DNA of 64,000 nucleotides from Acarospora socialis (Eukaryota > Ascomycota > Lecanoromycetes > Acarosporales > Acarosporaceae). The stretch spans positions 558,001 through 622,000 of the forward strand of contig JAMYGW020000005.1 in assembly GCA_025617375.2 (NCBI GenBank), in the 5' to 3' direction. Shown piece after piece: positions 12,015 through 23,166 of the stretch. The notes under the pieces were generated by a model that was not told the origin of the DNA, ran no database searches, and saw only the letters and a program-made list of their open reading frames with translations. The number at the start of each line of letters is the position of its first letter. Position 1 is the first letter of the stretch. The position numbers and the translations under genes were made by a program.

Positions 12015-12807
12015 TGCATTTTACGGTCGCCTTCAAGGACCTGGCACTCGTGCAAAGACAGAGTGCCCCACACAATCCGACCCTCGAGAACTCTTGCTAT
12101 CCTTTCAACTCCACCGGATATGACATGGATGCTCCTTGCAACAGTGCTTTGACTACGATGTAGAATTGCACAGGACAAATGGTCTACTCTGCCGACCTGA
12201 CCGAGTATGACCCACAGTACCAGCAGTACTGCCTCCGCGAGACCTCGTCCTACTGGTTTTATACGCTCGGGTACTTAACCTCATCACTCTCCTAAGAAAA
12301 ATAGATACGCCACCAAGCTGCAACGATTGCGCACAAGAGCTTGGCGACTATGCCACAGACCCATGGTACCCTAACGAGTACATGTTTTCGTTAGCCATTT
12401 CGTACTGCGAGGTCCCAAGTGCTACGCTTTACTTGAACGACTTCATCGACAGCTACCTGTCAGCGAATCCGCCGGCCCCCCGTGACGACGTCTGCATCGG
12501 ACGCTCTGGGGACGCAGACTGCTGTTAGCGTATACTATACCACGCATTCGCTTTTGTACAGCAGTGTTCCGAGCGATTCGCTCTCAAAAGGCAGACCTGT
12601 GAGAACTGCTGCCGCTGCTGTGGATACTGCCAGCACTGGAAGCATTGCAAGCACGGGAGCAGCTGCGAAAAGCACTTCTGGCACGGTGCCATCGGCGGGG
12701 AGCGCTAGTGGCGCTGGTGCATATCTGGGCGATGGGATGGGATGGATATGGCTACTTGTCATATGTCTTCTGTGCTCTACTGATTTCATGAGCAGACATC
12801 AATCTTA
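12015..12807 (+). pseudogene. Broken GPI/cell-wall-type secreted protein gene
   Basis: A Cys/Tyr-rich ectodomain-like reading is visible at about 12015-12290 (with YPFNSTGYDMDAPC and QYQQYC) and 12300-12480 (with SCNDCAQELGDY), followed at 12482-12807 by an Ala/Ser/Thr-rich tail ending in a hydrophobic segment (WIWLLVICLL), the layout of a GPI-anchored wall protein. The reading is interrupted by a TAG near 12150 and a TAA near 12291, and the tail is one base out of frame with the ectodomain exactly at a run of six C at 12476-12481. One C fewer would keep the frame. This is either a decayed gene or, for the C run, a sequencing error; the TAA might instead lie in an unrecognised intron. Confidence 0.5.
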
Positions 12808-13475
12808 ACGTCAAGGTCTACATCATATGCCCCAACAACGAGTTCGCATGTTCATGATCAATTCCTTTGTATTGATGTAGTAGCTTCATGAAGCTGCACA
12901 AGCCTCTGTATGCCATGTATCATCATATCAGCAGGTTTGCTGAAACCGACGTAAGACGAGTGCAGGGCTCAGATGGGTGGTAAGGTAGGGCAAAGGTATA
13001 ACGTGATGTTGTTCTTTGGTGGCATGTGAAAGTAGCCTGGCCAGGAGCGAAATTTCCTCGCTTCGTCATCGAGCATTCCCACCAAAAGCAAAGCCTGTGT
13101 TGCTTCCACGACAGTGACCTCATATAACTTACTGCACGGTACATCCAAGCGGCGCGCAAGAACTCGTACCCAAGACACTTTCTAGCTGTACTCCGACATT
13201 GTAGTAGTGGATATTTGGGCGAAGTTTGCGGTCAACAATACCTACCTACCTACCAGTGCACAGAGCGAAACTGCGCCGCTTGGGCAGCAGCATTACCTGG
13301 ATTCTAATTCCTTAAGATAAACCAATACTAGGACCTTCTCTACAGAGCGCGGCTCCTCCCGATTCACTGCGGATCAGTCCACCGGCAACTTTTTAGCAAC
13401 GTAGTAGCTGCTGTCAACAGGTCTCCACTTACCGAGCCTTCCATACACAATAGACCGGCGGATCGTTCAGGATCA

Positions 13476-14147
13476 ATGATGTCCGGCGAAGCATGGCTGT
13501 ACCTCCTTGCGGTACTGCTAAACGCGGTCAATCTGTTCCTGCAGGTCTTTTTCACCATCATGTACAGCGATCTGGAATGGTATGCTCATTTCCTACTTGA
13601 GTGCCGTTCATATCGCGACCATTGCTGATAAGGACTTTCTTTGGAACAGCGACTACATCAATCCCATCGACCTCTGCAATAGACTCAACACCTACATCGT
13701 ACCCGAAGCTGCCGTACAGGCTTTCTTGACCTTCCTCTTCCTCATCAATGGATACTGGATAGCGTTGTTACTGAACCTGCCATTAGTGGCGTACAATGCA
13801 AAGAAGTAAGGCGACTTCTAACCAGCTTCGACAAGGACATTTTCTGTTGTGGAGGGTTGGAACGGTTTAGGGCTCTGGCTGACGTGGTATGACAGGATCT
13901 TCGACAACCAGCATCTACTAGACGCCACAGAAATATTCAGGAAGCTGAATGTGCATAAAAAGGTATATCTATGCCCGTCCTTGGCAGATAGCGCTTGCAG
14001 CTTCTTGCCGGCTCTTCTACCGCTTTCTCAGCCTGAGCTAAAACTGCATTCTAGGAATCCTTCATAAAGTTGGGCTTTCACCTCATTATGTTCTTCTTCT
14101 ACCTTTACAGCATGATCGTTGCGCTCATCCGCGAGGAGTCGCATTGA
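13476..14147 (+). CDS. ERV14: Cornichon family ER cargo receptor Erv14
   Basis: Exons 13476-13579, 13650-13805, 13896-13962 and 14055-14147 encode 139 aa. The protein matches cornichon/Erv14 end to end: N-terminal membrane helix ([18 protein letters not shown]), then [13 protein letters not shown], a second hydrophobic region with [16 protein letters not shown], the conserved [11 protein letters not shown], and a final [10 protein letters not shown] plus membrane helix. Erv14 is a COPII-associated receptor that exports transmembrane cargo from the ER. All three introns (70, 90 and 92 bp) have GT..AG ends, with CTGAC- or CTAAA-type branch sites, and keep phase. No single ORF covers more than one exon, so the gene is easily missed. 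The start is the first of two adjacent ATGs. Confidence 0.95.
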
Positions 14148-14677
14148 CTACGGGAGCAGGCGAGTAAGAGCATGCGCCACGGGAACTATCCCTAGGTGCA
14201 GGAGGGGTCTGGGACCATAAGGAGGTGGCCTCGAAGTGTGCTTCAAGCTGCTGGGCAAGCGGCAATATGAATCGGAAGCCGGGCGGAAACTACCATGGGC
14301 TTCGTTATAGGAGCGATAGCCGGTGGAAATACTGAGTTTGACGAAGCGTACTGTATGCCTTCGTTGTTTAGGGATGGAGATCCGTCATCGAGGCGTTGGT
14401 GTATGATGCCTGATTGTATAACCTTTAATAAACTGGGTGGTACCACGGATACCCTCATAACAACTGCCTCCTGCCGACTCCGTACGTATTCTTCGTAGAG
14501 AAGCAGCGCGAGTTCAACAATATCGTTATCGCTGTGTTTATAGCGTTAAACCACAGCACGTGTTTTCAGCCTCACGGGTTTTGCCGTGACCAATTCGGAG
14601 CCGCATCACCAGCAGTTCCTCCCACCAGCAGTACCTTATTTGGCGCGGTCCACTGGCGAGCAACTCCCTGGCACACT
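14148..14677. other. Intergenic between ERV14 and PRP17
   Basis: Holds the ERV14 3' end and the PRP17 promoter. An open frame upstream of the PRP17 ATG begins with GTG (14534) and has no family similarity, so it is treated as 5' untranslated sequence. Confidence 0.5.
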
Positions 14678-16459
14678 ATGGCTTCATTGTTGGGCGCAGA
14701 CTACGCCTTTAGCGATGACGAGGCTACTTCAAGCAAAGGGATCACTGAACAGATGACTGCCGCAACCCCAATCGTCGCAGCTCCAGACGTGTCGTTAGAT
14801 GTTTGGTCCCACCGAAGCCATGATACCTTTGCTCTGATTAACATCTTGCAGGATCCTATGCGCCTTCAGTTGATGCTAGCGAAGCCCACAGACACCACAC
14901 TGGCCTACAATGTGCCCTACTCAGCCCTCTCGAAACCAGCCCAAGGACCGGCGAATCCGTTCAAGAACACTGATGGTAATGCGTTGAAGAGGAAGAACGT
15001 TCTGACCGGGTTTGCGGAGGAGGCCGTTCTTAGCGATGCGACCTTCAACACGCAACATCGGACATTTCAGAGTCTGGGGTACACGAGGGATCCCAGCGCA
15101 AACGGCGCGTACGTCGGGGATCTGGCCAAAGTACAGGAATTCGGGGGGAGGGATATCGTGCAGATGCGACCTTCAAAAGAAGATAGTGAGGCCATACGAA
15201 GGAAAAGGCAGAAAAAAGGCGATCCGAGCATTGTAGATGGACCGGATGCGTATAAAGGACCTTGGGCGAGGTATCGAGACGAGGACCAAGCGTATGAGGA
15301 CGAAGCGGCCATGGCTGGAGAGGAGTTGGCGAGTGATGAAGAGTACATTGAGGAAGCCATCGTTCCGGCCAACATCCCAGCCATGAGCAAAGCCGGCACC
15401 GATTACCAAGACGACGTAGCGAACACCGAAACCAGCGAGTTCCACGGCAGCCAACAATTCGACTACCAAGGACGAACATATATGCACGTCCCTCAAGATC
15501 TCGACATCGACCTCCGGCAAGAACCCGGCACGCAAAAGAACTACGTCCCGAAAAAGCACATTCACACCTGGAAATCGCACACGAAAGCCATCACCGCCCT
15601 ACGCTTCTTCCCCAGCTCCGGCCACCTCCTCCTCTCCGCTTCAGCCGACAGCAAAGTCAAGATCTGGGACGTGTACCACCAGCGCGAGCTGCTGCGCACC
15701 TACTCGGGCCACAGCAAATCCGTCACCGACACCACCTTCAACAACACCGGCAGCCACTTCCTGACCGCCTCCTACGACCGACAGATGAAGCTCTGGGACA
15801 CCGAATACGGCAAATGCACCGCGCGCTTCACCACCGGCAAGATCCCGCACGTCATCCGCTTCAACCCGTCGCCCGCGCACGCACACGAGTTCCTCGCCGG
15901 CATGTCGGACAAGAAGATCGTCCAGTTCGACACCCGCTCCGGCGCCCTGACCCAGGAATACGACCACCACCTCGGCCCCGTCAACACCATCACCTTCGTT
16001 GACGCCGACCGCCGCTTCATCACCACCTCCGACGACAAGTCCCTCCGCGCCTGGGAATACAACATCCCCGTCCCCATCAAGTTCATCGCCGAGCCCTACA
16101 TGTACAGCATGGTGCGCGCCTCGCCCCATCCCTCGGGCAAATACGTCGCCTTCCAGTCCGGCGACAATCAGATCGTCGTGTATGCGTCCACCGACCGTTT
16201 CCGCCAGAATCGGAAGAAGAGTTTCCGCGGGCATAATAATGCCGGGTACGCCATCGATGTGAGCGTGAGTCCGGATGGCCAGTTCGTCATGAGTGGGGAT
16301 AGCGGCGGGTATGTGTGTTTCTGGGACTGGAAGAGCTGCAAGATGTGGCATAAGATGGTGGCGAGCGACGGGCCGGTGGTTTGTGCGCAGTGGCATCCGC
16401 TCGAGACGAGCAAGGTGGCGACGGCGGGGCTGGATGGGGTGATTAAGTATTGGGACTAA
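14678..16459 (+). CDS. PRP17: Pre-mRNA splicing factor Prp17/Cdc40, WD40 protein
   Basis: Start ATG at 14678 (MASLLGADYAFSDDE); exons 14678-14800 and 14852-16459, 576 aa, close to human CDC40 length. The N-terminal half has the family's conserved stretch DPMRLQLMLAKPTDT and a downstream charged, disordered segment; the C-terminal ~300 residues form a WD40 propeller, with repeats such as LLLSASADSKVKIWD, FLTASYDRQMKLWD and VATAGLDGVIKYWD. It acts in the spliceosome at the second catalytic step. The 51-bp intron is inferred because its 17 in-frame codons interrupt the conserved VSLD-DPMRL join and it ends TTGCAG; it is a multiple of three without a stop, so retention would insert 17 residues. 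The 3' half has a high GC third position, unlike the 5' half. Confidence 0.92.
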   Translation: MASLLGADYAFSDDEATSSKGITEQMTAATPIVAAPDVSLDVWSHRSHDTFALINILQDPMRLQLMLAKPTDTTLAYNVPYSALSKPAQGPANPFKNTDGNALKRKNVLTGFAEEAVLSDATFNTQHRTFQSLGYTRDPSANGAYVGDLAKVQEFGGRDIVQMRPSKEDSEAIRRKRQKKGDPSIVDGPDAYKGPWARYRDEDQAYEDEAAMAGEELASDEEYIEEAIVPANIPAMSKAGTDYQDDVANTETSEFHGSQQFDYQGRTYMHVPQDLDIDLRQEPGTQKNYVPKKHIHTWKSHTKAITALRFFPSSGHLLLSASADSKVKIWDVYHQRELLRTYSGHSKSVTDTTFNNTGSHFLTASYDRQMKLWDTEYGKCTARFTTGKIPHVIRFNPSPAHAHEFLAGMSDKKIVQFDTRSGALTQEYDHHLGPVNTITFVDADRRFITTSDDKSLRAWEYNIPVPIKFIAEPYMYSMVRASPHPSGKYVAFQSGDNQIVVYASTDRFRQNRKKSFRGHNNAGYAIDVSVSPDGQFVMSGDSGGYVCFWDWKSCKMWHKMVASDGPVVCAQWHPLETSKVATAGLDGVIKYWD

Positions 16460-16658
16460 TTCTCCTTCACTGTACGGGCAGAGTCTCGTAGATCAGGTAG
16501 CGTGGAAGCGAATCTTACCGGTGCTTTTGGTGCTATGGGAGAATGGGGCGTGCGTGATGCCTTGGTACGAGCTAGACATGCCTTTTGGGAAGCTATAAAC
16601 AGTGACATTTAATCATTGCTCTCTCGCTTCATATTATTACTCCCGAGAGTTACGAGAT

Positions 16659-19600
16659 CTAAAAACTAGCCATCTCGATCCACGACCCCACGAATCCCAA
16701 CTTCTTCCCGCGCTCGTCCTTCATGATCTCCTCGAACTCGTCGAAGCTCAGTCGTCCTTTCCCGCCCCTCTCTTTGTCTTCGCGCTCGACTTCGTCTAGT
16801 CGGGCGAGGTGTTGGAGGCGGGAGCGAGATGGCGGTGAGATGGCCGGTGGAGCTGGTGTAGGGACTGTTGTGAATGGGAATATTGGCGGGAGGGTGGACG
16901 GCGGTGGAAGGGCAGGCGGAAAGGGCAAGGATCGGGATTGCGTAGTATCCCTGGTGGCGGAGGATGATGACGACGGGGTGGTGATGGTTGCGGTGGTTGC
17001 GGTGGTGGTGCTTGTGGGGCGATGTTGGGGGAGGGTTGGATCGGGGCGTTCCTCTGTGTTGGTGGTAGTGTCGCTGTTGCGGGTGTCCTTAGGCGACTGG
17101 GAAGGTGGAGGAATAGGTGGGTTCTTTCTGCGCTCCATCGCGATGCGGTCGGCTACGATGTTCAAATCTAGGAGACGGAGGATTTGGGCACGGAGTTGGA
17201 TGAGCTCTGATGTTGCCGATGTCGATTCTTGCTGACGGAGCTGCTTGTAGCGGTTGTGTGCGTGCTTGAAGATTTTGTTTCGATGCTGTGGCTCGAGAGA
17301 TGCTAGGTACTCGATACTGTAGAGGATGGTGTGGCCGATGATGGGGAAGGAGAGGGTGTTGGTGTCGTAGAGTTCTGTCGTTTCGTGTCCCTGATCGGGA
17401 CTGGATCCCTGTAACGCTTCTGGCACAGGAGTGTGAAGGACTCTCTGATCTGTGGTCTGGATGTGCGACGATAGGGTGTTCGGTGGAGTCATCTTATCGG
17501 ACGGCGACGATGCCGGTGATGGTTCGTGTGAATCGGAAGCGAGTTCAGGTAATTCTCCTTCAGGAGATGGACTGACCACAGAGTAACCTGAGTCCTCGAG
17601 TAGCTGGTTCAATGACTGTTCCGAGGTGCTCGGTTTGAGTGTACTGTCAGTCTTATCGAATGCAACCACTGCTTGGTAGAGCTCTTCTGCCTCTTCGAGA
17701 GCCAGCGCAGGAGGAGTAGGTGGCGAAGTCCTTGGGGTTACGGAGGCTGGGATTTCAAACAAAGCACATAATCTCTTCCCGTCTTCGGGTGTGGAGAATA
17801 TCATACTACCCGCGGATGAATTGGTGTAAAGGACTACTACAACCTTGTGACCCCTCAAGCCAGGGTTGCATCCACAGCCTGGTGGCAAGAAGATATCGAA
17901 ACCAGAAATCAGCTCGCGACAGTCGGCCAACAAGATCGCGACACGGCGGATCACATCCACTGTGCCTAGACTGAGTACACACCATCAGTTAAAGTCTCGT
18001 GGAAAGTAGTGAGGCTATGGAGTACTTACATCTTTGTCTGATAGGCTCTCATAGTCTCCAAGAAATGTATGTAAGCATCTGGCTGATCCTTCAACTTGTC
18101 TTTCACTTGGTTGAGATACCGCTTAGCTTCAGCCCTAAAAGAAACGTTACCCATGTAACCTGGTATAGGGGCCGTTGGTTGTGCATCAAGGTACGAGTCC
18201 ACCGATTCGTCCGACTCGGAAGTGTTTCTACGTGACGGATTGGCCCTCTTCTGAGGTACTGGCGGCGTCTGTTTTTGAGTGCCATTCTTCTTGTGCTTGC
18301 CATTGGTTCCAACCACGAACTGAGAGATCTCCTTTCGCCACTTGTTCCTCTCGGCTCTGGTAGCTAGGACCTCCATTGCAAGATCTTCCTTGGCCTTGAA
18401 TAGTGGATCGAGCATCTCATTCAGGCCTTGCTGAGTGACCTGATACAGTACTTCCTTTCCCACATCCTTCTCCGCTTCAGGTAATTCATAGCCCCCCCAA
18501 CGTTCTCCGATAGGTATGTTCCGAGAAGATGCGGAAGCGTTCGACCTTATCTCGTTGTCAAAGTCTGTGACGTCGTCCTGAAAACGAACTTTCGATGATG
18601 ACCTTGACCGGAGAGCCGGCGAGTGAGGTTGACTGGCACTTGAACGTCCGTCACTCTCAACCCGCAGGTTGTCGTCATCCGCACCGGCCACATCCTTGAA
18701 CCCTTCCGGGATCACTTCGCCATCTTCTTCGTCGAGGTAGAACTCACGTCGACGCCACCGGTCATGCACCGCTATTTGCCTTATTTCATCCCGATCCTTA
18801 CGGTCTTCCTTCTCTTCCCTTTCCATCCGCTGACGTGCCGTGGCCCGGATCTTTTCGCGATCCTGCTCAGTGAACTCGTTGTGCGGGTCGTAGTTGCCAA
18901 GCGCATCCTGGAAATCTGAAACGCGGACGTAGCTGGGTGGCCATTCATCATTGTATACTGCCCAATGGTGACCACTCGCTCCTGCAATTGACTCTTCTTC
19001 CCCGCCATTCGCGCCTGTCGAGCCCCAATCATCTGATCTAGTCCGACTCAGGAAAGTATGAGCAGGGTCGTTACCGACCTGCTCGCCATCGCTAAACATC
19101 GAGTCCCATGGTTGACGTTCTGAATCAGTCCTGATGTCGCCAAAACGAACTTTCTCTGCTGCGTCCGCTACAAGCTCATACATATTTCCTGTGTCGTCTC
19201 CGCTCTCCCGAAGAGGCGGCTGGTTATCAATGACTTCGTCATCCCCATTGGCGTCCCTGCGCTTACCCTCCCCTATTCTCGAACGCTCTCCTGGTGGGAT
19301 AGAACCGGTGAATGCGGAGCTGATGGGCTGGCTGGAGAGCACAATCTCTTTGGCAACATTACCCTCGGTCACATCCTCCTCCATCCCTGCAACCATGTCT
19401 CTTGTCAATTCTTTACTCAGTGCATAGAATGCCCTGAACATTCTCAGGAAGTCTTTACGGTCAACATATCCGTCGCCATCAATATCGTACACTTGAAACA
19501 CCCTCCTCAGTCTCTCGTCCTTGCTCTTATTGGTCAGACTAGCCAGTCCCTTCAGAAACTCTTCAAAGCCAATCAACCCGTCGCGATTGGTATCATAGAA

Positions 19601-20881
19601 CGCGAACATCCGGTCATAGATGAGGTTAGGTGGTGGTGGCCGAATAGAGGTATTGGGAACGAAGCATCTATCGAAGGTACGGCGATCTATAGCCATATTG
19701 AGCTTATTCGGATCGTCCACCCATTCAGTTGCAGCGAGACATCTGAATTGATCCCAGAGCGCTTCGATCTCCGGGTTTTCGAAGCCGGTATCCTCAACAA
19801 GCCTTTTCGCAAACTCCCGCGACAGATTTTGAGGTAAGCTGCTAGGCTTGCCTGGATACCACACCGGCTGTGCTTGCCGCGGATTGCCAAGGAACGGTGC
19901 CGGTATGCGTACCTTGTAGAAGAGGTGCGTCTTGGGGTGCACTTGCATGGCTTCACACGTTTCGCAAAGATCGTAATCGACACAGTTCGCACATCTGTAC
20001 CGAATGCCTCTTATCGGCATGCTGCTGCATGAGTTACATGTGACTCCGCGATGTATATAGCCTTCCCTTCTCGCCTGGTCCTCTGCAATATGGTACAGCA
20101 AGTTAAGCAGACTCTGCCCTTCTTTTGGAGGCTCATTATCATTTTCGCCGCGCCACGAGAACTCGCTATTCACATCCACGGCTGTCTCTCTTCCATCCAA
20201 TCCATTTACCGTTCCACCTCCTTCCCTATCAGCGTTGGTCTCCTGGTGTACCTCTCCTTGCTCTCTTCCTTCTGAACCCGTCCTGTCGCGGAGACGATCG
20301 CGTAGTCTGATGTTATATCTGGTTATCGCTGCTGTGAGACTATCCGGAAGAAATCCCAATGCCAACAGCTCGTCCCAAACTTGGCCACTCCCGTTAGGAA
20401 TTTGGACGTTCGCGGGGTTGCCATTATCGTTAAAGTAGGCATCCAAGAAGGCATACTCGAGATCATATCGAGCCTCTAATGCTTCAGCTTCGGAGAGCCC
20501 ATGAGCACGGCGAAACTCCTCAGTATTCTGAAGAACAGCTGGGGTCAGGAATGTAGAAAAGCGTCCGTTTCGCGAGGTTTCGACTATGCAGCTCCCACAG
20601 GCTTCCAGGTAGCGACGTGAGTTCTCCACACCGACCGAGGTGCTGACACTAAGAAGAATATCTTGTGCAAGGCGTTCATGATATCCACCCCGTCTACGGC
20701 CATTCAGTCGGTGTACTGCATTTCGCCGACGTAGAGGATGCTGTACAGGTGGTTCTTCAGTAGAGAAGTGGCTGCCGTGTATATAGTAGATCCCCGCTGC
20801 AGCTCCCAGCAAAGTGAGAGCAAGTATTGCTGGACGGTAGCGTGAGAGCGTCGACGCTGTATTCGAGGAGGTTGAGGCCAT
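16659..20881 (-). CDS. Membrane-anchored ZZ-finger/EF-hand protein with a PAH domain
   Basis: Exons 20881-18030 and 17970-16659, 1387 aa. Residues ~17-35 are a single membrane helix. A ZZ-type zinc finger lies at ~282-326 (CNSC...CANC...CETC). Two EF-hands follow at ~429-440 (DTNRDGLIGFEE) and ~466-477 (DIDGDGYVDRKD), then a long acidic, disordered part. At ~917-985 a Sin3-type paired amphipathic helix reads YLNQVKDKLKDQPDAYIHFL...VIRRVAILLADC...GFDIFLPPG; its two halves come from the two exons. The C-terminus (SFDEFEEIMKD...GFVGSWIEMASF) matches the usual end of fungal ZZ/EF-hand proteins as I recall them. Intron 17971-18029 has a GTAAGT donor and CAG acceptor and restores the PAH in phase. 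Function unknown; calcium-responsive membrane scaffold is inference. Confidence 0.85.
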
Positions 20882-21894
20882 GGTTGAAATAAGAATTATA
20901 TTCTGCTGTTACCACCACTAGTCTTAGCAAGGCTACTATGGTAAGCCAGTTTCTCGACTTCATCGTTGAACGTCTCAAGAAAAAGGGCAACGGTCTGCAT
21001 GATAGTACGGGAACGCTACTGCACGCCACGTTGTACGGAGTACTTATCAAAATCAGTCTCATTGGATAACATGACAACCGTATCCAACCTAACCTTGTAC
21101 TCGTCTACAAACGCTGCAAGTACACAGCGCCATCTGCAAGGAAATCTACTGAATACGTGCGGAAAAGATGAGCGGGCCTAATCGATGGTTCTGGATACAC
21201 TCGTGTCCTGCAGGACTTATCCCACGTTACAACCAACACGCTGATGCTCAACAAATCTAAGACAGCTATATGAGCTTGTAAGTGACATAGCAAACTAGGA
21301 GCAAATCGTTGCCAAATCGGTGCGTAAATGCTAGAATATGATAACCTCGGACTACAGTTCGCAAGGAGCCGGTAGGTAACAGCAGAATGTAGAATCAATA
21401 TGAGATGGCGAAATCAAGCTGGCACAACAAGTTATTGAGTAAGGTAGATGTCGAAAAGCTCCTGTTTCCTCCAGATGCTCTGCGGCCTGACATGGTCAAT
21501 AATCATCGGATAGCGGGGATTGCATCGGGTTGTGGTACTGTAAGCGGGTGTTGCGTCGGGTTGAGGTGGTGGAAGCGTGATGTAGCTTCGCAATGTCACG
21601 AAGAACATGTCCTGACTGGGTCAAACCGTTGGTCTCGAATCATCCAGTGTCGTAAGGCGCGATCGAGACAGGCCAGGGGTTGTCAACCAAGCTGAGCAGA
21701 GACTCTGCCATTGCTCAGATAATAATGAGAGCTGCATGCTGAGAATTAGCGATGACACGATGCGGCCCGGTTGTCCGGCTTGGTGTACGTCCTTTCAGTT
21801 TGGATATGTGAAGTAATATCAGACCACAGGATTGCACCTAACGCCCCTTGGATGGTGGTTGATCCTCTATCGCTTCAGCCATCGATGTTGCCTT
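20882..21894. other. Intergenic, no gene recognised
   Basis: Lies between the 5' end of the ZZ/EF-hand gene and the PP2C pseudogene. Short ORFs only, none with recognisable domains. It presumably contains the promoter of the ZZ/EF-hand gene. Confidence 0.45.
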
Positions 21895-22413
21895 TCATCC
21901 CTTCCTCTTCCTACATAGTGCGGCAACAACGCTAATATTGTCCAATTTACCTGTGAGCTATGTCAATAAAAACATTTGCAGAGGGGAAAGGGCTATCATA
22001 CCTCCTTCCATGGTCAGACCCTCTTCAACAGCTCTTTTCATGAAAGAACTTTCCACAAAGGGATCCTCAATGATGACTCTGGCAGCATTCATCAGCTCCT
22101 CAACAACAAATAGCATGTCTCCTCCAGCACCATCCTTGCGGTCCTCTGCAGTTTCTCTGTCCTCTCTGATCTCTCACTTGTGTATACTATCTATCACACT
22201 TTGTACCACTTCATGCTCCCACAGATTGTTCATCACACCATCAGACATGACTAGAACTATATCATCCTTCTCAATGTCAACCTTGTCCATCATGGCATTC
22301 TTTTCAGGGGTGTCCAGACTGTTTATACCCAGGTGCTGCGGGCAGTCAAATCAATGTCACTGCTCTGTGATTTTGAAGAGAACTTCTTGATCCTTTGGTT
22401 GAAGCACAAGGAT
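21895..22413 (-). pseudogene. 5'-truncated PP2C (Ptc7-like) phosphatase pseudogene
   Basis: From 22413 down, the minus strand reads the C-terminal third of a Ptc7-like PP2C phosphatase: VLQPKDQEVLFK, then DDIVLVMSDGVMNNLWEHE (metal-binding region), MLFVVEELMNAARVI, and after a recognisable intron (GTATGA...CACAG, about 50 bp) GKLDNISVVAALC and a terminal TGA. Three internal TGA codons are seen; two fall in the EQxHxFDC segment, where the family as I recall it has EQWHWFDC, and the third is where a Trp is also plausible. TGG-to-TGA is a G-to-A change after G, the same context lost in the AT-rich block. Everything upstream of this part is missing. An acceptor-like TTACAG stands just before 22413. 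Confidence 0.75.
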
Positions 22414-23166
22414 CTGTAAGTGAGTGTATAAGCTGATGTTTGTGTTTGACAGGTTGCTAAATAATAAACACTGTGGTGGAACCCCACAGCTGGATACAAG
22501 GAAATCGACCCCTGTTCGGCGTGCCTCGAAAGCTGAATGGGGAGAGGGGAGATTTTTGCTATAGTACCAGTGCTACTCTATTTGTTAACATTTGACATTT
22601 GTTCTTCAGATAGATATACATCCGTGGATAGAACTTGTTTGTATCTGAGATACAGTAGGGAAAATCAAACAAATCTGCTTTGTAAAAGCAAACTATGTCC
22701 CAAGTCACCACGTAGAAAATGCAGAAAAGCCTTGAAGTGATGCGCATGCGGCTTAGATGGGTTTGTCTACTTTCTGCCCGGCAATTGCGGTGCCCTGGTC
22801 AAAAGAGAAACATTCCTAGCAAGTAGAGTAGGGATACAAGAAGATTTTCCTTACTTGACGTACTGTTTGATATACTGTTCTTATCGTATTCTACCACTCA
22901 TATATGTTGATGTTAGGAGATAGTTCTCGTAACGAAAAGCCATATGAAACCAAAGAACGACTGACACTACATCAGAATGGTACAATGGAGCCAATGTCCA
23001 ACCTTTGACAAGGAAACAGACAGTAATGAATGGATATGACTGCGTTGGAGCAGCTTACTTAATGTATAGCTCCTCCTGTTTACATGGGGCACACAACGTC
23101 CTGAGATGCTTCCTTATTGCACAATTCTGCGACTTTGCAAGTTAACGCCGCTGCAGAGCGCGTCTC
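22414..23166. other. Intergenic, no gene recognised
   Basis: No open frame with family similarity on either strand and no upstream PP2C exons. Slightly AT-rich compared with the flanking genes. Confidence 0.4.

Noticed and set aside
14534-14677. N-terminal extension of Prp17 from a GTG codon
   Set aside because: No similarity to the family; the ATG at 14678 gives the expected start.
15641-16396. 251-codon minus-strand frame opposite PRP17
   Set aside because: Shadow of a GC-rich WD40 coding strand; composition is a mirror of the real codons and no domain is present.
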